Below, piece by piece: positions 46,935 through 51,510 of a DNA stretch of 51,510 bases. The DNA is from Helicobacter sp. 11S02596-1. Lineage in GTDB: Bacteria; Campylobacterota; Campylobacteria; Campylobacterales; Helicobacteraceae. The notes below the pieces were generated by a model. The model was given only the letters and a program-made list of their open reading frames with translations. It searched no databases and was not told the origin of the DNA. Both the position numbers and the translations under genes were made by a program. The stretch is from NCBI RefSeq assembly GCF_002272825.1, contig NZ_MLAM01000014.1:1-51510 (forward strand), in the 5' to 3' direction. Each line of letters opens with the position of its first letter. Within the stretch, counting starts at the first letter, position 1.

Positions 46935-49340
46935 TTACGCTCCTATGATTGCAGGGACACAAACAGATTGATAAGGTCGGACAACCTCGTCTTTCCCAAG
47001 TTTTTTGATACCAACCAAAGCCGTATTCACTGATGTTGCTTGTGCCATTTGGCTTGTAGGGCGCGAAGAAGTCAGCACATTGACGTGCCCCGCATTGCAA
47101 CGGGGTTTTTTGGCTTTGAGATCTTCGGGATCATACCACGCCCCCTCTTGAATGGCAACAACCCCCGGACGGATATTATCGGTTACAAAAGCTCCGGCAA
47201 GCAATCGCCCCCTAGCGTTAAAAACCTCAATGATTTCGCCGTGCTTGATACCGAGTTTTTGGGCGTCTTGTGTGTTAATCATCACCGGCTCACGCCCTTG
47301 GATCTTATAAACATCCCTGACCCACGTATTATCAAGCTGGGAATGCACGCGGTATCTTGGGTGTGGAGAAAGCAAGTGGAAAGGGTATCGTTTTGCCTCA
47401 TTTGCTCCCAGCCATTCAGCTGGCTCAAACCACGTGGGATAGCCTCTAAAATCAGGCAACCCATAAGAAGCAAATTTTTCAGAATAAATCTGGATTTTCC
47501 CGCTCTCTGTTGCGAGCTTGTTAGCGATGGGATCGGCACGAAATTCAGCGTGGCGAACATATTTTCTGGCATCTTCAGAAATATCAAATTCGACATACCC
47601 ATCTTTCCAGAACTCATCAAATTCCTTAAACGCAGGACCATCGCTTTTTTCATAAAATCCTTTGATCCATTCCATATAGGTTTTGCCACCCGTATAGCGT
47701 TTTTCTACTTTTTCGCCACCAAGCCTTTGGGCTAAAAGGCGAAAAATCTCAAAATCATCTCTTGATTCATAAACAGGTTCGATGACTTTTTTCATCGCAT
47801 AAATCACATTTCTAGAATATGTCCCCCCAGAGGTAATATCATCTCTCTCGAGCGTACAAGTAGAGGGGAAAACAATGTCAGCCATCTTTGCCAAAGGCGT
47901 CCACCAAGGCTCGTGAACTACGACGGTATCGACACTCCTGAGGGCCTCGATGAGTTCATTGGTATTGGGGTGATGACCTAGCAAAGAAGCCCCGCAAACA
48001 TAAACCATATCGATTTTTGGGAATTTGATCTTTTTGCCTTTAAAATTGATTTCTTTTCCGGGATTGAGGATGGCTTCTGAAATCCTAGAAGCTGGGATAG
48101 AGGTTGCTACCCGATTTCTGCCTTGAGAAAGCCCGGGCGTTGTTCGATAGCCAGAATTTGCCTGCCCGCCACCGCCATAATGCATTGAGAAACCAAAGCC
48201 ACCGCCAGGCAGACCGATTTGTCCGATCATACTCGCAAGTGCGATCAAAGCCCAATCAGCCTGCTCGCCGTGCTGGGCTCTTTGCATTGCCCAATTGCCT
48301 GCCAAAAATGTTCGAGTAGAAACAAACAAATCAGCGAGTTCTTTGATTTTGCTTGCAGGGATTTCAGTGATTTGGGCTGCCCATTCAGGGGTTTTGGGCG
48401 TATTATCCCCATCTTTTCCCAACAAATAAGGCAAAAATTTGTCAAATCCATCGGTATATTTTGCGATAAATTTTTTATCATATTTTCCCGATGTATAGAG
48501 ATAATACATCATCGCAAGCATTAATGCCACATCGGTATTGGGGCGAATCTTTACCCATTCTGCGCCAAACATTTGTGCGGTTTCTGTGTAAATGGGATCA
48601 ATGGAAATAAACTTGATCCCTGCTTGTTTGTATTTGGGATAATAGTCGTCATTAACGTGATTGGGGACCACATAATCGATACGATTGCATTTAAACAAAT
48701 CCGTCCCCCACATCACATAAACCTTGCAGTTAGCAATCATCTCCTCGTGTGCGGTCTGCAATGAATACACTTCCATATCGCCCATAATCGTGGGATTCAC
48801 CCTCCCAGCAGCGCCGTTGCTGTATTCTCCATCTGTGCCAACAGCCCCGCCTAAGGTTGTGTTAAAAAACCTCCCGGCTACGATGTTTGAATTATGCAAC
48901 CTGCCAACGTGCCCCCAGCCCCCATAACTGCCATTATAAATATTTTCTCTAGGGATTTCTTTGAGTTTTTTAGCCACAAGATCGAGGGCAACATCCCAAC
49001 TCACACGGACAAACTCTTCTTTACCTCGCAGTTTTTTATTGTTTCTTTTGCCCTCCAAATAACTTTTGCGAACACAAGGGTATTTGACCCTTGTATCTGA
49101 ATAAACCCTATCAATCATCGCTTTGATCATTATTGAAGGATTTGCATCGGTTTTTTGAGGGATAATATCTTTAATCACGCCATCTTCAACCTTTGCCACA
49201 AAAGGACCAAAATGCGTTGCGTGTGGGATCATTTCGGTTTTTTTAAACACCCCAACTGCTTGAAGAGGCGATGAAGCCAATGCGCCCAAAGACGCCAAGC
49301 CAACACTCCCTTTCAACATATTTCGTCTTGAAATAGCCAT
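46935..49340 (-). CDS. TorA/BisC-type molybdopterin oxidoreductase (TMAO/S- or N-oxide reductase)
   Basis: 801-aa periplasmic enzyme of the DMSO-reductase family. A twin-arginine signal is present (SRRNMLKG), with no N-terminal Cys cluster for Fe-S, as in TorA/DorA. Seen: GSYGGWGHVGRLHNS (about 137-151), and YSNGAAGRVNP with Ser174 as likely Mo ligand, MWGTDLFKCNRIDYV, and the C-terminal molybdopterin dinucleotide region (SPHPRYRVHSQLDNTW ... VQEGAWYDP-like). The substrate (TMAO, DMSO or another oxide) cannot be told. AGGAG is 5 bases before the ATG. Confidence 0.92.
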   Translation of the reverse strand: MAISRRNMLKGSVGLASLGALASSPLQAVGVFKKTEMIPHATHFGPFVAKVEDGVIKDIIPQKTDANPSIMIKAMIDRVYSDTRVKYPCVRKSYLEGKRNNKKLRGKEEFVRVSWDVALDLVAKKLKEIPRENIYNGSYGGWGHVGRLHNSNIVAGRFFNTTLGGAVGTDGEYSNGAAGRVNPTIMGDMEVYSLQTAHEEMIANCKVYVMWGTDLFKCNRIDYVVPNHVNDDYYPKYKQAGIKFISIDPIYTETAQMFGAEWVKIRPNTDVALMLAMMYYLYTSGKYDKKFIAKYTDGFDKFLPYLLGKDGDNTPKTPEWAAQITEIPASKIKELADLFVSTRTFLAGNWAMQRAQHGEQADWALIALASMIGQIGLPGGGFGFSMHYGGGGQANSGYRTTPGLSQGRNRVATSIPASRISEAILNPGKEINFKGKKIKFPKIDMVYVCGASLLGHHPNTNELIEALRSVDTVVVHEPWWTPLAKMADIVFPSTCTLERDDITSGGTYSRNVIYAMKKVIEPVYESRDDFEIFRLLAQRLGGEKVEKRYTGGKTYMEWIKGFYEKSDGPAFKEFDEFWKDGYVEFDISEDARKYVRHAEFRADPIANKLATESGKIQIYSEKFASYGLPDFRGYPTWFEPAEWLGANEAKRYPFHLLSPHPRYRVHSQLDNTWVRDVYKIQGREPVMINTQDAQKLGIKHGEIIEVFNARGRLLAGAFVTDNIRPGVVAIQEGAWYDPEDLKAKKPRCNAGHVNVLTSSRPTSQMAQATSVNTALVGIKKLGKDEVVRPYQSVCVPAIIGA

Positions 49341-49650
49341 AAAATCTCCTTATCTTGTTAAAATAATTGCATATTATATCGCGGGTTTAATTTAAAAAAG
49401 ATAAATAATCATTATATAAAAATATATATAAAGCCTCTGCTCTGCCTACAAAAAATTTATCCAAAAAGGTATGCCAAAAACTAAAAAACAGAACCAACAC
49501 CCCAAAATCCAACACCATTTTTCAGGTAAGTAACCGAATGTATCAAAGCAATCTTGTGATAAAAATTATATGAATGTCATTAATACTTTACTGGTATATT
49601 TTTTATATCACTACAAACGTGAAACAAAACACCAACACAAAGGAAATAAA
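49341..49650. other. Divergent intergenic region with a Fur-like sequence
   Basis: AT-rich divergent promoter region between the molybdoenzyme and amidohydrolase genes. AAATAATCATTATAT at 49403-49417 matches 11 of 15 positions of the 7-1-7 Fur consensus, but AT-rich DNA can yield this by chance. Nothing else was recognised. Confidence 0.3.
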
Positions 49651-51219
49651 ATGCAATACTTTAAAAATGGTATAATATTTAAAGAAAAAGACAATTTTTT
49701 CCAAGCAATGGGTGTGGAGAATGGGAAAATCTGCTGGATTGGCAAAGATGAAGAAATTGCGGGCATTGAGGCTATTGATTTAGAGCATTCCATCGTCATC
49801 CCGACTTTTATCGACTCACACACCCATCCAACGATGGTTGCCAAAAACATTGAATGCACCCCGTGTTTGCCCCCATTGGTAAATTCTATTGAAGACATCA
49901 TTGAGGCACTCAAAAAATCCCCACAAAATAATGGCGATGAAAACCAATGGATCGAAGGCTATGGCTATGATGAATTTGTCCTCAAAGAAAAAAGAGCCCC
50001 AACTTGCAAAGACTTGGACAAAATCTCAAAAAAACAGCCTATTTTGATTTGGCATTCCTCTTATCACATCGTTGTGGCTAATTCCAAAGCAATGGCATTA
50101 GCAGGTATCACCAAAGACACGCAAGACCCCAAAGGCGGGCATATCGGAAGATTTGAAAATGGCGAACCTGATGGTGTCTTTTATGAACCTGGGGCAACCG
50201 AACTAATCAAGAATCAACAAATTCCCCAAACCTTTGAAGATGTCGTTAGGCAACTGCTTAAACTAGGCAAGAAATACGACAAACTAGGAATCAGCGGGGT
50301 ATGCGATATGTGGTGTTTCTCTGGTGAATTAGATAGTCTTGCGATCTATGAAGAAGCAAAAAAGCGAGGATTCAATCAAAAAGTAGGGCTCTACTATGCG
50401 TGGAGTCAGATCAAAAAAAATGGCAAAAAGCCTATCCCTGCGAGAAAAGAAGGGGATATTGCCATTGCTGGCATCAAACTATTTGTCGATGGGAGCATTG
50501 CTGGAAGAACCGCATTTATGAAACAAAATTATCTCAACTCCAACGACAGAGGGATGAAGCTGATAGATGAAGCGGAGTTGATGGAGGCTGTTAGCTATGC
50601 GAGAAATCTGAAAATGCAAATGGCAATTCACGTGATGGGGGATGCAGCGATTCAATTCCTTATTGACACGCTCAAAGACATCAAGCCTTGGTTGGAAGAT
50701 ACCCCAAGCGTGCGATTGGAACACGCCTCCATTCTTTCAGAGTCCCAACTCAAACAAATGAAAGAAGCAAAAATGTCTTTTGGTCTTGCTCCCCAGCCGA
50801 TATTTTTGTTTGCCGAATATGAAGCCTATAGAAGCAATCTCGCCCCTGAGTTGCTAAAAACTGCTTATGGGGTCAAGACGGATGAAAAATATGTCCTCAC
50901 AAGCCTCTCTAGCGACGCACCAGCGACACTCTGGGCAGAGCCAGAAAATTTGTATTACACGCTCCAAGCCAGCGTAGATCGTGTGAGTGCCAATCATCAA
51001 GATATGAATCAAGAAGAAGCCTTAGATATTCAAAAAGCGCTGGCTATGCTTTCGCTAAATGGGGCGAAAATCGCACGATTCAAAGATATTGGGAAGCTAG
51101 ATGTTGGCTATGAAGCGAGTTTCCAAGTCCTAGACAAAGATATTTTCAATATGCCCGCCAATGAGCTGGGGAATGTCTTACCAAAAGAAGTCTATCTCAA
51201 AGGAAAAAAAGTCTATTGA
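49651..51219 (+). CDS. YtcJ-like metal-dependent amidohydrolase
   Basis: 522-aa protein of the amidohydrolase 3 family. The metal-binding HxH is at His57/His59 in IDSHTHPTMVA; further ligand regions are IKLFVDGSIAGRTAFM, MAIHVMGDAAIQF, VRLEHASILSE and LSSDAPATLWAEP. An upstream open frame to 49570 is ignored because the ATG at 49651 has AAAGGA at 7 bases and begins the family's N-terminal beta-domain (MQYFKNGIIFKEKD). No signal peptide, so cytoplasmic. Substrate unknown. Confidence 0.88.
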   Translation: MQYFKNGIIFKEKDNFFQAMGVENGKICWIGKDEEIAGIEAIDLEHSIVIPTFIDSHTHPTMVAKNIECTPCLPPLVNSIEDIIEALKKSPQNNGDENQWIEGYGYDEFVLKEKRAPTCKDLDKISKKQPILIWHSSYHIVVANSKAMALAGITKDTQDPKGGHIGRFENGEPDGVFYEPGATELIKNQQIPQTFEDVVRQLLKLGKKYDKLGISGVCDMWCFSGELDSLAIYEEAKKRGFNQKVGLYYAWSQIKKNGKKPIPARKEGDIAIAGIKLFVDGSIAGRTAFMKQNYLNSNDRGMKLIDEAELMEAVSYARNLKMQMAIHVMGDAAIQFLIDTLKDIKPWLEDTPSVRLEHASILSESQLKQMKEAKMSFGLAPQPIFLFAEYEAYRSNLAPELLKTAYGVKTDEKYVLTSLSSDAPATLWAEPENLYYTLQASVDRVSANHQDMNQEEALDIQKALAMLSLNGAKIARFKDIGKLDVGYEASFQVLDKDIFNMPANELGNVLPKEVYLKGKKVY

Positions 51220-51510
51220 TTCGGTGGGTTTTAATGGTTTTTAAAAGGTTAAAAATTTTAAGCTTTTCTCTTTACTGGGGTGATGGGTTTTGCTGGGAGT
51301 TGCTCTCCTTAAAAACCATTGCTTCTTCAAACAAACCCACCCACCAACACAACCTAACCATAGCCTATAACCAAGCATACACCCATACACCCATCATCAA
51401 TAACACCCATTAAAAGCCTAAAATATCGATCGTTTGGCTTATTTTTCTGTATTAATTTATAGAATAATGCGCGTGGGTATTTGTTATATCTACCTTATGG
51501 GGTGTATGGG
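51220..51510. other. Intergenic end of the window
   Basis: No supported gene. A C/A-rich stretch (about 51330-51410, with repeated CACCCA/ACACCCAT motifs) was noted but not understood. Confidence 0.4.

Noticed and set aside
47040-47735. 231-codon plus-strand ORF
   Set aside because: It lies opposite the conserved C-terminal part of the molybdoenzyme.
51330-51410. C/A-rich repeats resembling a small array
   Set aside because: The units are irregular, without spacers of constant length, so it is not a CRISPR array or a clear tandem repeat.

Overview
The window looks like a piece of a Helicobacter chromosome (Campylobacterota), most likely an enterohepatic species. One stretch follows the order known from H. 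pylori HP0230-HP0233 and HP0236-HP0246 (kdsB, Dsb-like, UPF0323 lipoprotein, ATP-grasp; fxsA, hemC, proS, hemA, prenyl synthase, DUF2018, napA, flgS, flgJ, flgI). Another follows Campylobacter jejuni Cj0509-Cj0516 (clpB, C-terminal protease, purC, purS, purQ, SH3 protein, plsC). H. pylori lacks de novo purine synthesis, so the pur genes point away from gastric species. These order comparisons are from memory; no search was run.

Layout. 1-3160: the 5' end of a phase-variable autotransporter with an 11-G tract, an NhaC-type antiporter and a tandem pair of DUF1090 periplasmic proteins. 3295-5900: an island-like segment with a NIT-domain chemoreceptor between two start-less ORF remnants, ending at tRNA-Ala(GGC). 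5945-10750: a minus-strand run of ctpA, purC, purS, purQ, SH3 protein and plsC. 10878-13569: clpB behind a perfect sigma70 promoter overlapping an HspR-like repeat. 13666-16464: an iron-uptake pair (PepSY membrane protein, TonB receptor) with a Fur-like box. 16609-20585: ATP-grasp enzyme, glycine/serine-tailed lipoprotein, Dsb-like oxidoreductase, then divergent msrQ and kdsB. 20660-25706: rny, a folate ligase, a thioredoxin-like lipoprotein, ftsY and radA. 25726-28121: an Eis-like acetyltransferase, a possible tiny membrane protein, a tautomerase and tmRNA. 28154-33012: lolA, secA, a LolC/E-type permease and an RRM protein. 33046-41619: thiE, hemC, fxsA, proS, hemA, prenyl synthase, two small conserved genes, hisD and napA, packed on the minus strand. 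41697-44410: flgI-flgJ-flgS behind a sigma54-like site, and tRNA-Pro(GGG). 44497-51219: a CrtI-like oxidoreductase, a TorA-like molybdoenzyme with its cytochrome c, and a YtcJ-like amidohydrolase.

The most interesting points are: (1) an ATP-grasp 'glutathionylspermidine synthase-like' enzyme next to a lipoprotein with a Gly/Ser/Thr/Phe-rich tail, a pairing that resembles E. coli YgiC/YgiB and may be an uncharacterised protein-modification system; (2) the poly-G switch of the autotransporter, with two out-of-phase ATG codons; (3) a sigma54-like promoter that would place the flagellar kinase flgS inside the regulon it controls; (4) the chemoreceptor island beside tRNA-Ala. No CRISPR array, insertion sequence, rRNA or prophage was seen.
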